Assembly: GCA_903828695.1 (NCBI GenBank)
Contig: CAIKNE010000116.1
Coordinates: 1 to 34,546 of the forward strand
Direction: 5' to 3'
Source of the DNA: an uncultured Burkholderiales bacterium
GTDB taxonomy: Bacteria; Pseudomonadota; Gammaproteobacteria; Burkholderiales; Burkholderiaceae_C
Length of the DNA: 34,546 bases
The position numbers and the translations under genes are program-made. The notes beneath the pieces were generated by a model. It was not told where the DNA came from, searched no databases, and saw only the letters and a list, made by a program, of their open reading frames with translations. Every line of letters starts with the position of its first letter. Position 1 is the first letter of the stretch. Shown piece after piece: positions 8,546-19,066 of the stretch.

Positions 8546-9331
8546 ATGGAATTCAAAAATAAAACTGCACTTATTACAGGATCGACGAGTGGAATTGGCT
8601 TGGCAATTGCAAAGAATTTAGCGTCAAAGGGGGCCAATATCGTACTCAATGGGTTTGGAGACACAGCAGAGATCGAGGGTATCCGTTCAGCGATTGTTAA
8701 AGACTTTGGAGTTAAATGCAATTACTCCAACGCAAACATGCTTGAGCCCGAGCAAATTCGAAAAATGGTAGGTGAGGCGGTTGAACAGTTCGCAGGCATT
8801 GATATTTTGGTGAACAACGCAGGCATTCAACACGTAGCGCCAATAGACGAATTTCCAGAAGATAAATTTGACGCCATCATTGCGATCAATTTGGTTTCAT
8901 CATTTCATACCATCAAAGCAGCACTGCCTAAGATGAAAGAAAAGGGTTGGGGCAGAATTATCAATATTGCGTCTGCACATGCGCTTATTGCATCACCCTT
9001 TAAATCTGCCTATGTTGCCGCAAAACACGGTATTGCAGGGTTGACGAAAACAGTAGCTCTAGAAGTCGCCGAAAAAGGAATTACCTGCAATGCAATTTGT
9101 CCGGGCTATGTTTGGACTCCATTGGTTCAAAAGCAAATACCTGACACCATGAAGGCGCGTAACATGACTGAGGAGCAGGTCATTAGTACGGTCTTACTGG
9201 CAGCCCAGCCCACCAAGAAATTCGTGACTATGGAGGAGGTTGCTGCTATGGCTGCCTATATGGCATCCCATAGTGCGGCATCAGTTACGGGCACAATCAT
9301 GCCCATAGATGGCGGATGGTCTGCGCATTAA
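8546..9331 (+). CDS. bdhA: 3-hydroxybutyrate dehydrogenase
   Basis: NAD-dependent short-chain dehydrogenase interconverting (R)-3-hydroxybutyrate and acetoacetate, part of polyhydroxybutyrate turnover. 261 residues. The cofactor motif TGSTSGIG is at 11-18 and NNAG at 90-93. The catalytic residues are S143 (IINIASAHALIAS), Y156 and K160 (YVAAK). The C-terminal half, with CPGYVWTPLVQKQIPD and VTGTIMPIDGGWSAH, is characteristic of this dehydrogenase rather than of generic SDRs. ATG 8546 has AAGGAAA about 8 bases upstream. A monocistronic unit; a long palindrome lies just downstream. No PHB synthase is in the window. Confidence 0.93.
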   Translation: MEFKNKTALITGSTSGIGLAIAKNLASKGANIVLNGFGDTAEIEGIRSAIVKDFGVKCNYSNANMLEPEQIRKMVGEAVEQFAGIDILVNNAGIQHVAPIDEFPEDKFDAIIAINLVSSFHTIKAALPKMKEKGWGRIINIASAHALIASPFKSAYVAAKHGIAGLTKTVALEVAEKGITCNAICPGYVWTPLVQKQIPDTMKARNMTEEQVISTVLLAAQPTKKFVTMEEVAAMAAYMASHSAASVTGTIMPIDGGWSAH

Positions 9332-9360
9332 GGGAGTGATAAAAAACCCAACATGGTGTT

Positions 9361-9400
9361 GATTCAAATAGGTAATTTTTAAAAATCACTTATTTGAACC
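9361..9400. terminator. 40-bp near-perfect palindrome between bdhA and xth
   Basis: Two 20-base arms (9361-9380 and 9381-9400) pair at 17 of 20 positions, with the AT-rich centre TTTTTAAAAA. It lies between the ends of two convergent genes, so a two-way transcription terminator is the simplest reading. The A/T-rich centre would become the loop, and the T-run is inside rather than after the stem. Confidence 0.5.
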
Positions 9401-9440
9401 TTGCTTGTACCTTGATCTGTAGCCACTAATGGAGCGGATC

Positions 9441-10232
9441 TTAGATTGCAAAATCATAATCAATGGTCAGCGGGGCATGGTCTGAGAACCTTTCCTCTTT
9501 GTAGACGCTACTGGCCTTAGCATTTTTTGCGAGCTCATGGGTCGCTAAGTGGTAATCAAGTCGCCACCCCACATTGTTCGCCCATGCTTGTCCCCTGTTG
9601 CTCCACCACGTGTAGCACTCAGCTGTCGTGTCCGGATGAAGCAGTCGGTAAACATCAGACAGTCCAACCTCCTTGATCAATTTATCCATCCACACTCTCT
9701 CCTCGGGGAGAAAGCCGCTGTTTTTTTGATTACTGCGCCAATTCTTTAAATCCTGCTCTTTGTGTGCGATATTGATATCGCCGCACAAAATGAATTGACG
9801 AGAGTCTTTAAGCGATGCCAAGTGTGGGCCCATTGAGTCTAGAAATCTGAACTTGGCCTCTTGGCGTTCTTCTCCTGAGGAGCCGCTTGGAAAGTACGAA
9901 CTGATGATAGAGAGTTTTCTTTGGGGGGTATCAAAGCGAAGCTCGATATAGCGCCCTTCTGCATCGAACTCAGTATTGGCAAAACCAATGACTACATCGC
10001 TGGGCTCGTGTTTGGAGTAGATGCCGACTCCAGAATAGCCTTTTTTCTCAGCGAAATGAAAATAGCCCTTAAGCCCACCCAGGGCACTCAAGGAATCATC
10101 TAGATCATCTTGTTGTGCTTTGAGTTCTTGAACGCAAATACAATCAGCTGTAGATTTTCGAAGCCAAGCGTCTACGCCTTTCTTAGAAGCAGAGCGCACG
10201 CCGTTAAGGTTAAGAGTAATAAGTTTGAACAA
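9441..10232 (-). CDS. xth: Exodeoxyribonuclease III (AP endonuclease)
   Basis: Mg-dependent DNA repair nuclease of the EEP family: AP endonuclease, 3'-phosphatase and 3'-5' exonuclease. 263 residues from TTG 10232, which places FKLITLNLNGVRS at the N-terminus as in the family. Active-site residues are visible: E36 (CVQELK), D152 and N154 (CGDINIAHKEQDLKNW), and D251/H252 (RFSDHAPLTIDYD). TTG 10232 has AAAGGA 6 bases upstream. A longer TTG start at 10256 would run into the pyrE coding region and lacks a ribosome site. Its start is 13 bp from that of divergent pyrE, so their promoters must lie inside each other's genes. Confidence 0.94.
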   Translation of the reverse strand: MFKLITLNLNGVRSASKKGVDAWLRKSTADCICVQELKAQQDDLDDSLSALGGLKGYFHFAEKKGYSGVGIYSKHEPSDVVIGFANTEFDAEGRYIELRFDTPQRKLSIISSYFPSGSSGEERQEAKFRFLDSMGPHLASLKDSRQFILCGDINIAHKEQDLKNWRSNQKNSGFLPEERVWMDKLIKEVGLSDVYRLLHPDTTAECYTWWSNRGQAWANNVGWRLDYHLATHELAKNAKASSVYKEERFSDHAPLTIDYDFAI

Positions 10233-10244
10233 AAAGGATCCTTT
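10233..10244. promoter_or_regulatory. Palindrome serving as ribosome-binding site for both xth and pyrE
   Basis: AAAGGATCCTTT is a perfect 12-bp palindrome. On the plus strand AAAGGA is 7 bases before the pyrE ATG. On the minus strand the same hexamer is 6 bases before the xth TTG. Both spacings are optimal, which supports both start choices. Confidence 0.75.
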
Positions 10245-10245
10245 G

Positions 10246-10941
10246 ATGAAAGACAACGAACTAGCTCAGGACTTACTTGCGCAACATTTCGTGCAGTTTG
10301 CTTTAGATTGTGGTGTTTTAAAGTTCGGCGAATTTAAAACCAAAGCAGGCCGACTCTCCCCCTACTTCTTTAATGCCGGTCTTTTTAATGATGGTGCAAG
10401 ACTTGGCAAACTAGCCCAATTTTATGCTCAGCGTATTTTAGCGAGCGGTTTAGAGTTTGATATGTTATTTGGTCCTGCTTACAAAGGAATTCCATTGGGA
10501 GCTGCGCTCAGCGTTGAGCTGGCAAGGTTGGGTCGAAATGTACCTTTTGCTTACAACCGTAAGGAAGCAAAAGATCACGGCGAGGGGGGCACAATTGTTG
10601 GCGCGCCGCTACAAGGTCGTGTGCTGATCGTAGATGATGTGATCAGTGCAGGCACTGCCGTTCGAGAAAGTGTGGCGCTGATCAAGGCCAGTGGCGCAAC
10701 CCCTTATGCGCTAGCAATTGCGCTGGACAGGCAAGAGCGTGCAACCCACGTCCAGGACGGTAAAGTGGTGGACGCGCCCCTCAGCGCAATCGATTACATT
10801 AGACAAGAAATTGGGTTAAAAGTGTGCACTGTCTCTTTGCTTGAAGATTTACTGAAGTACTTACAAAGCACTCAGGATCCTTTACTCGCACCGCATTTAC
10901 AAAGCGTAAAAAATTACCGAGATAAATACGGTGCAATTTAA
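10246..10941 (+). CDS. pyrE: Orotate phosphoribosyltransferase
   Basis: Pyrimidine biosynthesis enzyme: orotate plus PRPP gives OMP. 231 residues from ATG 10246. Conserved blocks are GEFKTKAGRLSPYFFNAG (about 28-45), FGPAYKGIPL (75-84), the catalytic loop NRKEAKDHGEGG (104-115) and the PRPP-binding motif VLIVDDVISAGTAVRES (126-142). A TTG at 10225 is in frame but lies within the xth reading frame, and the ATG has the better ribosome site. Followed tail to tail by gatB with a 35-bp gap. Confidence 0.96.
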   Translation: MKDNELAQDLLAQHFVQFALDCGVLKFGEFKTKAGRLSPYFFNAGLFNDGARLGKLAQFYAQRILASGLEFDMLFGPAYKGIPLGAALSVELARLGRNVPFAYNRKEAKDHGEGGTIVGAPLQGRVLIVDDVISAGTAVRESVALIKASGATPYALAIALDRQERATHVQDGKVVDAPLSAIDYIRQEIGLKVCTVSLLEDLLKYLQSTQDPLLAPHLQSVKNYRDKYGAI

Positions 10942-10976
10942 ACTCTCAGATTAAATCGCTTCGCCTGTTTTAAGCT

Positions 10977-12461
10977 TTAGGCCAATTTTTTCTTTAAGAG
11001 CTCAGTTAGCTGCTGAGGATTTGCCTGACCTTTACTTGCTTTCATCGCTTGCCCAATGAGTGCGTTGAAGGCTTTTTCTTTGCCTGCCTTGAACTGAGCG
11101 ACGTTATCTGCGTTGGCTGCCAAGACCTCATCAATGAGTCTCTCAAGCGCCCCTGAGTCGTTCACTTGTTTAAGTCCTTTAGACTCAATCAACGCAGAAA
11201 TCTTTGTCGAAGAATCTGTCCAAAGTGCGTCGAGAATAATTTTCCCGGAGTTGTTGGAGATCTCGCCATTTGCAATCGTAGAGATGAGCTCAGCCAGTAT
11301 TTGCGCTGAAACCGGGCAGTTATCAATTTCTAGATCTGCTTCATTTAATCTGCGTGACAACTCGCCCATGATCCAGTTGCTGGCAAGCTTTGCTTGCCCA
11401 CATGCTGCGACTGTTGCTTCAAAGTAACTTGCCATTTGTTGACTTTGAGTAAGCGTTGTGGCGTCATACTCGGGCAATCCGTAGGTGCTGACAAATCTTT
11501 GTTCCATGGCTCTGGGTAGCTCTGGCATGGAGCCGCGAATCTCATCAATCCACTGCGATGCAATGACGAGTGGCGGTAGATCTGGGTCTGGAAAGTAGCG
11601 GTAATCAGCTGCGTCCTCCTTCGTTCGCATAGCGCGTGTTTCCCCGCTCTCGGGATCAAATAGGACTGTTGCTTGCTCAATTACTTTGCCATCTTCTAGC
11701 TGCTCTATTTGCCATCGAATCTCAAAGTCGATGGCTTGTTGCATGAATTTAAAGCTATTGAGGTTCTTTATTTCCCTGCGAGTACCCAGGGGTGCACCTG
11801 GTTTGCGAACGGAGACGTTGGCATCACACCTAAAGGAGCCTTCTTGCATATTGCCGTCACAGACTTGGATCCAGGTGACGATTTTGTGCAGCTCTTTTGC
11901 GTAGGCAACCGCTTCTTGACTTGAGCGCATATCCGGTTCTGTAACGATTTCTAGGAGAGGCGTGCCCGCGCGGTTTAAATCGATCCCACTCATGCCCACA
12001 AAGTCTTCGTGCAGTGATTTACCCGCATCCTCTTCCAAGTGAGCGCGTACCAGTCGTACCGTCTTTTGCGTTGTGCCCATAAAGAAAGATACCTCACCGC
12101 CTTGTACGACGGGGATTTCAAACTGGCTGATCTGATAGCCCTTGGGAAGATCGGGATAGAAGTAGTTTTTTCTAGCAAAGATGCTTCTATGGGCGACGTG
12201 CGAGCCTAAAGCAAGTCCGAGTCTAATGGCACATTCGACTGCGCGCTTGTTCATGACGGGTAAGGCGCCAGGGAGTGCTAAATCAACGGCGCAAGCCTGC
12301 GAGTTGGGTTTTGCGCCAAACTGCGTAGACGCCCTTGAAAAGATCTTGCTGTGAGTAAGGAGCTGCGCATGGGTCTCAAAACCAATAACAACCTCATAGC
12401 CTTGAACTAAGGGCGGATCATTGGGAGCGCTCGGTATAGATTTTGTGTCGGGTTTACTCAT
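10977..12461 (-). CDS. gatB: Asp-tRNA(Asn)/Glu-tRNA(Gln) amidotransferase subunit B
   Basis: tRNA-binding and kinase subunit of the GatCAB complex, which converts mischarged Glu-tRNA(Gln) or Asp-tRNA(Asn) to the amide form. 494 residues from ATG 12461. The catalytic cradle begins [22 protein letters not shown], followed by [12 protein letters not shown] and [16 protein letters not shown]. The C-terminal helical YqeY-like tail ends [22 protein letters not shown] chose ATG 12461 because it overlaps the gatA stop as ATGA and has GGGAG 7 bases upstream. An upstream open frame to 12614 is only shadow of gatA. Last gene of gatC-gatA-gatB. Confidence 0.96.
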   Translation of the reverse strand: MSKPDTKSIPSAPNDPPLVQGYEVVIGFETHAQLLTHSKIFSRASTQFGAKPNSQACAVDLALPGALPVMNKRAVECAIRLGLALGSHVAHRSIFARKNYFYPDLPKGYQISQFEIPVVQGGEVSFFMGTTQKTVRLVRAHLEEDAGKSLHEDFVGMSGIDLNRAGTPLLEIVTEPDMRSSQEAVAYAKELHKIVTWIQVCDGNMQEGSFRCDANVSVRKPGAPLGTRREIKNLNSFKFMQQAIDFEIRWQIEQLEDGKVIEQATVLFDPESGETRAMRTKEDAADYRYFPDPDLPPLVIASQWIDEIRGSMPELPRAMEQRFVSTYGLPEYDATTLTQSQQMASYFEATVAACGQAKLASNWIMGELSRRLNEADLEIDNCPVSAQILAELISTIANGEISNNSGKIILDALWTDSSTKISALIESKGLKQVNDSGALERLIDEVLAANADNVAQFKAGKEKAFNALIGQAMKASKGQANPQQLTELLKKKLA

Positions 12462-13936
12462 TTCAGATCTCCCGACAAAGCGGGGCTCATGGTGTGCCAC
12501 TGTGTTTGAAGCTGATATTGGTGTGCAACGTTCAAGAGTTTTGACTCTTGAACGTAATTTCCGATGAGTTGCATGCCAATAGGTAGGGGTTTTACAGATT
12601 TGCTCATGCCGCATGGAACACTCATCGCGGGTAATCCTGCCAAGGAGGCTGGGAGCGTAAAAATATCGGCTAAGTAGCTACTTAGGGGATCAGCGGTTTT
12701 CTCGCCCAGACCCCAAGCCGTTGACGGAGCAACGGGTCCCATGATCAGGTCGCAGTGCTTAAAGGCTAGCTTGAAATCTTCAGCAATCATGCGCCGTATT
12801 TTCTGAGCTTGCAGGTAATACGCGTCATAGTAGCCGTGCGATAAAACGTAGGCACCTGTCATGATGCGTTTTTTGACTTCTGAGCCAAAACCCTCTGCTC
12901 TTGATTTTTTATACATCTCCATCAAGTCGCCATATTCTTGTGCGCGATGCCCGTAGCGAACACCGTCAAAGCGACTCAGGTTTGAGCTGGCTTCAGCGGG
13001 TGCGATTATGTAGTAGACCGGAATGGAGAGTTCTGTTTTGGGGAGGGAGATGTGTACAAACTCAGCGCCTAAGCCCATCAATAAGGACTTTGCTTGCTCC
13101 AGTGCGGCCTTGACCTCTGCGTCTAAGCCTTCTCCGTAAAATTCTTTCGGGAGCCCAATTCGCAAGCCCTTGATGGACTGAGTTAACTGCTTTGTAAAGT
13201 CCTCAGCTGGAACGTCCAAGGACGTGGAGTCGCGGTCAAGATCTGGACCACACATTGCGCCTAGTAAAAGTGCGCAATCCATTGCGTCCTTGGCCATAGG
13301 GCCGGCTTGGTCAAGGCTGGACGCGTAGGCGATCATTCCGTAACGGGACGCGCGACCATAGGTTGGCTTAATGCCCGTCACGCCGCAAAAACTAGCAGGT
13401 TGACGGATGGAGCCCCCGGTATCTGTACCTGTGGCTGCAGGGGTCAGGCGAGCGCTAACAGCAGCGGCGCTGCCCCCGGACGACCCTCCTGGGACCGCAT
13501 TTAAGTCCCACGGGTTCAGGACTGGACCATAAGCTGAGTTCTCGTTGGAGGAGCCCATGGCGAATTCATCACAGTTGAGCTTACCCAAGGGGACGCATCC
13601 AGCCTGCGCAAATTTGCGCACCACAGTTGCGTCAAAAGAAGATCTATAGCCTTCAAGCATTTTGGAGCCCGCAGTGCTTGGGAAGTCTTTGGTTACAAAG
13701 ACATCTTTATGTGCAATGGGGACGCCCTCTAGCGCCCCTGCTTGGTTGTTATCAATGCGCTCTTGACTGGCCTTGGCCATTTGGAGGGTTACATCTGGGT
13801 TGTGGCTTAAAAAGGAGCCCAGTTTGTCTTTTTCAATACGGTCCAGGAAGTGACTGGCAACTTCAACAGCCCCCAGCTTTTTACTTCGAAGTGCTGAGCT
13901 GAGCTCGGCGACGCTTAAATCATGTATTTCACTCAT
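12458..13936 (-). CDS. gatA: Asp-tRNA(Asn)/Glu-tRNA(Gln) amidotransferase subunit A
   Basis: Glutaminase (amidase-signature) subunit that supplies ammonia to GatB. 492 residues. The Ser-cisSer-Lys triad is complete: K77 ([10 protein letters not shown]), S152 ([12 protein letters not shown]) and S176 ([10 protein letters not shown]). The [24 protein letters not shown] block is diagnostic and full length. It overlaps gatC by 4 bp upstream and gatB by 4 bp downstream, so the three are translationally coupled. Confidence 0.97.
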   Translation of the reverse strand: MSEIHDLSVAELSSALRSKKLGAVEVASHFLDRIEKDKLGSFLSHNPDVTLQMAKASQERIDNNQAGALEGVPIAHKDVFVTKDFPSTAGSKMLEGYRSSFDATVVRKFAQAGCVPLGKLNCDEFAMGSSNENSAYGPVLNPWDLNAVPGGSSGGSAAAVSARLTPAATGTDTGGSIRQPASFCGVTGIKPTYGRASRYGMIAYASSLDQAGPMAKDAMDCALLLGAMCGPDLDRDSTSLDVPAEDFTKQLTQSIKGLRIGLPKEFYGEGLDAEVKAALEQAKSLLMGLGAEFVHISLPKTELSIPVYYIIAPAEASSNLSRFDGVRYGHRAQEYGDLMEMYKKSRAEGFGSEVKKRIMTGAYVLSHGYYDAYYLQAQKIRRMIAEDFKLAFKHCDLIMGPVAPSTAWGLGEKTADPLSSYLADIFTLPASLAGLPAMSVPCGMSKSVKPLPIGMQLIGNYVQESKLLNVAHQYQLQTQWHTMSPALSGDLK

Positions 13937-14232
13937 TCGACCACCCTTGGCACTAAAAAGAGGCCGTTTTCAACGGCTGGGGCGCTCAGTTGGTGAGCTT
14001 CTCTCTCATCAAATTCGCTCACCACGTCTTCGCGCAGTCTGAGCTCTACCACTTTGAGTAATTCTGCTGGATGTGCAAGCGGAATGACTCCCTCTGTATT
14101 GACGGCGCTAATTTGTTCAACAATTTCGAAAAAACTGTTAATTTGGGTCAGCATGCGTGCTCCCTCCTCTGCCTTTAACTCAAGGCGTGCTAAATGCGCT
14201 ATTCGGCGTATATCTTCGGGTTGTAATGCCAT
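13933..14232 (-). CDS. gatC: Asp-tRNA(Asn)/Glu-tRNA(Gln) amidotransferase subunit C
   Basis: Small 99-residue stabilising subunit of GatCAB that wraps around the A/B interface. The start [19 protein letters not shown] and the end [16 protein letters not shown] match the family's helix-then-extended-tail pattern. First gene of the gatCAB operon, divergent from mreB across 221 bp. No strong Shine-Dalgarno sequence is seen before ATG 14232. Confidence 0.94.
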   Translation of the reverse strand: MALQPEDIRRIAHLARLELKAEEGARMLTQINSFFEIVEQISAVNTEGVIPLAHPAELLKVVELRLREDVVSEFDEREAHQLSAPAVENGLFLVPRVVE

Positions 14233-14333
14233 GATTTTGTGTTCAAAGTCTAGTCAATGGGGTCTAATCTAGGAGGGTTATGTAAAAAATTCACATTAAT
14301 TGGTGTGCATCGGGTATTATCTCGCCTTTAACG

Positions 14334-14362
14334 TTTTACTGAGTCAATAAGCTTAATACAAT
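14334..14362 (+). promoter_or_regulatory. Possible mreB promoter
   Basis: TTTTAC (14334-14339) and TACAAT (14357-14362) are 17 bases apart, a sigma70-like arrangement with a weak -35. An alternative is TTCACA (14290) with TATTAT (14315-14320), at 19-base spacing. Neither is strong enough to be certain. Confidence 0.3.
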
Positions 14363-14373
14363 AGTACTTTGAT

Positions 14374-14400
14374 CAAACATATACTTTTAGGGTATGTTTG
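14374..14400. promoter_or_regulatory. Inverted repeat in the mreB leader
   Basis: CAAACATA (14374-14381) and TATGTTTG (14393-14400) are perfect 8-bp arms around an 11-nt spacer, about 54 bases before the mreB start. It may be a protein-binding site just downstream of the promoter or a 5'-UTR hairpin. Confidence 0.5.
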
Positions 14401-14435
14401 GGTCATTTTCGTGGGTTTAGAGCTGTGTTACTTAG

Positions 14436-15496
<1,061 letters not shown>

Positions 15497-15497
<1 letters not shown>

Positions 15498-15515
15498 AAA
15501 AGGTTTCTCCTTTTT
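15497..15515 (+). terminator. Stem-loop at the mreB stop codon (possible attenuator)
   Basis: AAAAAGG-tttct-CCTTTTT, a perfect 7-bp stem with a 5-nt loop whose first base is the last base of the mreB stop codon. The descending arm ends in five T residues, followed by ATCAATTTTT. It resembles a weak intrinsic terminator that would let only part of the transcription through to mreC. Confidence 0.5.
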
Positions 15516-15546
15516 ATCAATTTTTAACGCAGCTTGGCCGCGTGTA

Positions 15547-16476
15547 ATGAGAGCCCCTTTCGTGTCCTTTGGTACGCTAGAGTCTTCCCCTCCGCCCTTC
15601 TTTAAGCAAGGGTACTCTGCACTGACAAAGCTCGTTTTCTATGGAGCTTTGTCGCTCTTTTTAATGATGGGCGACTCGCGCTTTAACCTCTCGCAGCCAC
15701 TTCGCACAGGACTCTCCTTTGTTCTTTATCCTGTCCAGTGGATTGCGATGCGTCCCAATGTTTGGTGGAATCAAATCCAGGAAATGACCCAGGACCGCGA
15801 GCTTGCTCAGGACAGTGAGCGGCAAACGCACCAAAAACTATTGCAGCAGTCACTGAGAGCATTACAGGTTGATCAACTGACTTTAGAGAATAAAGAGCTT
15901 AGAAATATTTTGGGGCTCAGAGAGCGTATCCAAACCCACGGACTCAGTGCAGAGGTTTTATATGACGCCGCTGATCCTTACACACGCAAATTGATCATTG
16001 ACAAAGGCGCCATTCAGGGCGTAAGCCTGAGCTCACCTGTTATGGATGAGCAGGGCATCTTAGGGCAGATTACGACGGTTCATCCCTTGGTAAGCGAGGT
16101 GACGCTTGTTATTGACAGAGAAAACTCAATTCCTGTTTTAAACACAAGAACGGGTGCAAGAGGCGTTGCATTTGGAGAGGCTGGGGGTGCGCCCCTACTC
16201 GAGCTTCGCTACATGGCCACAAATGCGGATATTGAGGTCGGAGACGATTTAACCACAAGCGGCGTGGACGGTGTTTATCCACCAGGAATTCCGGTTGCCA
16301 AAGTTGTGCGCGTAGAGAGAAAGGCGGACTCAGTCTTTGCCAGAATTCTTTGTGAACCCCAAGGCAAGGTACAAGGGGCCCGACTTGTGATGGTGCTTGA
16401 CCCGATACTGACGCAACTACCTGCCAAGCCAATTCCCGAGAAAGTAGTGCCAATGCCGGGGGGGGCTAAAAAATGA
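15547..16476 (+). CDS. mreC: Rod shape-determining protein MreC
   Basis: Bitopic inner-membrane protein of the elongasome, with most of its mass in the periplasm, thought to activate PBP2/RodA. 309 residues: short cytoplasmic N-terminus, one TM segment about 27-43, coiled coil about 78-125 (many Gln/Glu/Leu), then the beta-barrel region with LIIDKGAIQGVSLSSPVMDEQ and GDDLTTSGVDGVYPPGIPVAKV, both family hallmarks. The Shine-Dalgarno is weak. Its stop overlaps the mreD start (ATGA). Confidence 0.93.
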   Translation: MRAPFVSFGTLESSPPPFFKQGYSALTKLVFYGALSLFLMMGDSRFNLSQPLRTGLSFVLYPVQWIAMRPNVWWNQIQEMTQDRELAQDSERQTHQKLLQQSLRALQVDQLTLENKELRNILGLRERIQTHGLSAEVLYDAADPYTRKLIIDKGAIQGVSLSSPVMDEQGILGQITTVHPLVSEVTLVIDRENSIPVLNTRTGARGVAFGEAGGAPLLELRYMATNADIEVGDDLTTSGVDGVYPPGIPVAKVVRVERKADSVFARILCEPQGKVQGARLVMVLDPILTQLPAKPIPEKVVPMPGGAKK

Positions 16477-17003
16477 TTATGCCCAGAGGGCAACAATTAT
16501 TGTTGCCCGCCAACCCTCTTTTTGTTTTCCTCTCTCTGTTGGTTGCGCTCTTACTTGACATGGTGCAAAACATTGCTCTATTCGGTAATGCCAATTGGGC
16601 GCCAGAGATTATGGCCGTGGTGTTGGTTTTTTGGGGCATCCACCAACCACTGAAAGTTGGCATTGGAACAGCATTTTTGTTTGGACTATTAACAGACGTT
16701 CATCAGTCCTCCATGCTGGGTCAGCATGCATTGGCATTTACGGCGCAGGGTTTTTTTGCAGTCATGATCCATAGACGGATTTTGTGGTTCAGACTCTCCT
16801 CTCAGTCTTTGCAGGTGTTCCCTTTGTTTATAGTTGGTCACTTGATTGAACTCACGCTGCGGATGAGCTCCGGCAGTCCATTTCCTGGCTGGGGCATATT
16901 CTTGTCCCCCGTCATCCAAGCTCTAATGTGGCCATTGGTGACGGAGATCTTACTAGCCCCGCAAAAACGATCACCCAATCCAGATAACACTCGCCCACTA
17001 TGA
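16473..17003 (+). CDS. mreD: Rod shape-determining protein MreD
   Basis: Small integral membrane protein of the elongasome. 176 residues with about five hydrophobic segments. The pattern APEIMAVVLVFWGIHQP and the GLLTDVHQSSMLGQHALAF stretch are typical of MreD. The ATG at 16473 overlaps the mreC TGA. An ATG two codons later (16479) could also be used. Followed by mrdA after a 68-bp gap. Confidence 0.92.
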   Translation: MIMPRGQQLLLPANPLFVFLSLLVALLLDMVQNIALFGNANWAPEIMAVVLVFWGIHQPLKVGIGTAFLFGLLTDVHQSSMLGQHALAFTAQGFFAVMIHRRILWFRLSSQSLQVFPLFIVGHLIELTLRMSSGSPFPGWGIFLSPVIQALMWPLVTEILLAPQKRSPNPDNTRPL

Positions 17004-17071
17004 GAACGACTGGTTTATTTTTTAGTCAGTTGCAAGGCTCGTTGCTGCAGAATTATTGATAAAGAATAAAG

Positions 17072-19060
17072 ATGAGTTTGATTCGTAACGTTGAGATGGA
17101 TGTACGCCGCTTTAGGGCGCGAATCTATACGGTCACGTTGATTGTCTTATTGGCATTTTTATTCTTAATATTTAGGCTCATTTATCTTCAAATATGGAGA
17201 TATCAAGACTTGAACGAGCAAGCGGAGAGTAACCGCACGGCGATTGTGCCGATCGTGCCCAATAGGGGCGTGATCATGGACCGAAACGGCATTGTGCTCG
17301 CAACCAATTACTCTGCCTATACGCTTGAGATCACGCCCTCCAAAGTTCAGCTCCCCGTTGATGAGCTCATTGACAGGCTTGCTGAGATTGTCGATATTCA
17401 AGGGCGCGATAGAAGGCGGTTTAAGAAACTGCGAGAGGAGTCCAAAAGTTTTGATTCTGTTCCCATTCGTACACGACTTAGTGATCAAGAGGTAGCTCGC
17501 TTTGCGGCTCAGCGCTTTCGGTTTCCAGGTGTAGAGATACGTGCACGTTTATTTCGCTCTTACCCTTTTAACGGCCTCGCAAGCCACGTGATTGGATACA
17601 TTGGGCGTATCAATCAGTCCGAGAAGGACCAGCTCGCAGAAAATGAAGAAGCCAATTACAGGGGAACTGACTACATTGGCAAGTTAGGCGTTGAACAAAG
17701 CTATGAGGTGCAGTTGCACGGCACCACAGGCGTGCACGAAATGGAGACCTCTGCTGGAGGTCGTGCAGTTAGGCGCTTGCGCAGCAGTCCCGCGACACCG
17801 GGTAATACGGTCGTTTTATCCTTGGACATAAAGCTGCAAAAAATGATTGAGGATTTGTTCGGTACGCGCAGGGGCGCGTTGGTCGCTATGGATCCTAAGA
17901 CGGGAGAGATATTGGCCTTTGTGAGTAAGCCGACCTTTGATCCCAATTTGTTTGTCGAGGGCATTGATGTTGAGAACTGGAAGGCGCTGAATGACTCCCT
18001 AGACAAGCCGCTTTTGAACCGAGCGCTGAGGGGCACCTATCCACCGGGATCAACTTACAAGCCATTTATGGCGCTTGCTGCGCTTCAAACCGGTAAACGC
18101 ACTCCCTCTCAGCAAATCTTTGATCCAGGCTTTTTTATGTTTGGAAATCACCGTTTTCACGATGACAAAGAGGGTGGACACGGAACAGTTGATATGTACA
18201 AATCAATAGTTGAGTCTTGCGATACCTATTACTTTATGCTGGCTCGCGATTTGGGCGTGAATGTGATTCATGATCAGATGCAGCCCCTTGGATTTGGGCA
18301 GCTCACGGGGATTGATATTTTGGGCGAAGCTAAAGGTGTGCTTCCTTCAACAGAGTGGAAACGCTTGACTTATCATAAGCCTGAGCAACAACGCTGGTAC
18401 TCAGGTGAGACGATCTCCCTCGGTATTGGTCAGGGGTACAACAACTTTACGATTTTGCAAATTGTGCAGGCGTTATCCACGGTTGCCAATGATGGCGTGA
18501 AAATGAAGCCACATTTGGTGAGAGAAGTTGTAGATGTTGAAACCAAGCAAAGCCGAGCGGTCTCAACAGAGGCTACCGAGCACGTCCCGTTGATTCAGGA
18601 AAATATTGATGTCATTAAAAAGGCGTTGGTTGGGGTCAATATAGAGGGCACATCGGCAACCAGTTTTGCGGGGGCTGCTTACACGAGTGCTGGCAAAACT
18701 GGTACTGCGCAGGTCTACACGGTGAAAGAAAACGAGAAATACAACAGCAATAAAATAGATGAGCGCATGAGAGACCATGCACTTTTTATGGCCTACGCAC
18801 CTGCTGAAGACCCGAAAGTTGTGATTGCCCTGGTTGTTGAAAATGCAGGATTTGGAGCGCAAAATGCCGCCCCAATTGCTAGACGAGTATTTGACTATGT
18901 ACTTTTAGGGCAGTACCCTTCGCAGGAAGACATTGATGCTGTTCAAAAGGGACAAGCTACGCGCCCCATTGGCAAGATCCGCGAGGTTGCAAAGATTTCT
19001 TGGCCACCCAAAGATGATCCTAAAGCTAGTCCAACTGAAATACCGGCTATAGCTCAGTAA
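17072..19060 (+). CDS. mrdA: Penicillin-binding protein 2 (elongasome transpeptidase)
   Basis: Class B PBP, the D,D-transpeptidase for cell elongation. 662 residues: one TM anchor about 19-40, a pedestal domain with NRGVIMDRNGIVLATN, and a C-terminal transpeptidase domain. The active-site motifs are STYK (S327, K330), SCD (382-384) and KTGT (542-545), all intact. Last of the mreBCD-mrdA row; rodA, usually next in Burkholderiales, is absent here. Its ribosome-binding site is a weak A-rich stretch. Confidence 0.97.
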   Translation: MSLIRNVEMDVRRFRARIYTVTLIVLLAFLFLIFRLIYLQIWRYQDLNEQAESNRTAIVPIVPNRGVIMDRNGIVLATNYSAYTLEITPSKVQLPVDELIDRLAEIVDIQGRDRRRFKKLREESKSFDSVPIRTRLSDQEVARFAAQRFRFPGVEIRARLFRSYPFNGLASHVIGYIGRINQSEKDQLAENEEANYRGTDYIGKLGVEQSYEVQLHGTTGVHEMETSAGGRAVRRLRSSPATPGNTVVLSLDIKLQKMIEDLFGTRRGALVAMDPKTGEILAFVSKPTFDPNLFVEGIDVENWKALNDSLDKPLLNRALRGTYPPGSTYKPFMALAALQTGKRTPSQQIFDPGFFMFGNHRFHDDKEGGHGTVDMYKSIVESCDTYYFMLARDLGVNVIHDQMQPLGFGQLTGIDILGEAKGVLPSTEWKRLTYHKPEQQRWYSGETISLGIGQGYNNFTILQIVQALSTVANDGVKMKPHLVREVVDVETKQSRAVSTEATEHVPLIQENIDVIKKALVGVNIEGTSATSFAGAAYTSAGKTGTAQVYTVKENEKYNSNKIDERMRDHALFMAYAPAEDPKVVIALVVENAGFGAQNAAPIARRVFDYVLLGQYPSQEDIDAVQKGQATRPIGKIREVAKISWPPKDDPKASPTEIPAIAQ

Positions 19061-19066
19061 TTTTTT

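Noticed and set aside
12462-12614. 51-residue N-terminal extension of GatB
   Set aside because: It lies wholly inside gatA; ATG 12461 overlaps the gatA stop and has a good Shine-Dalgarno.
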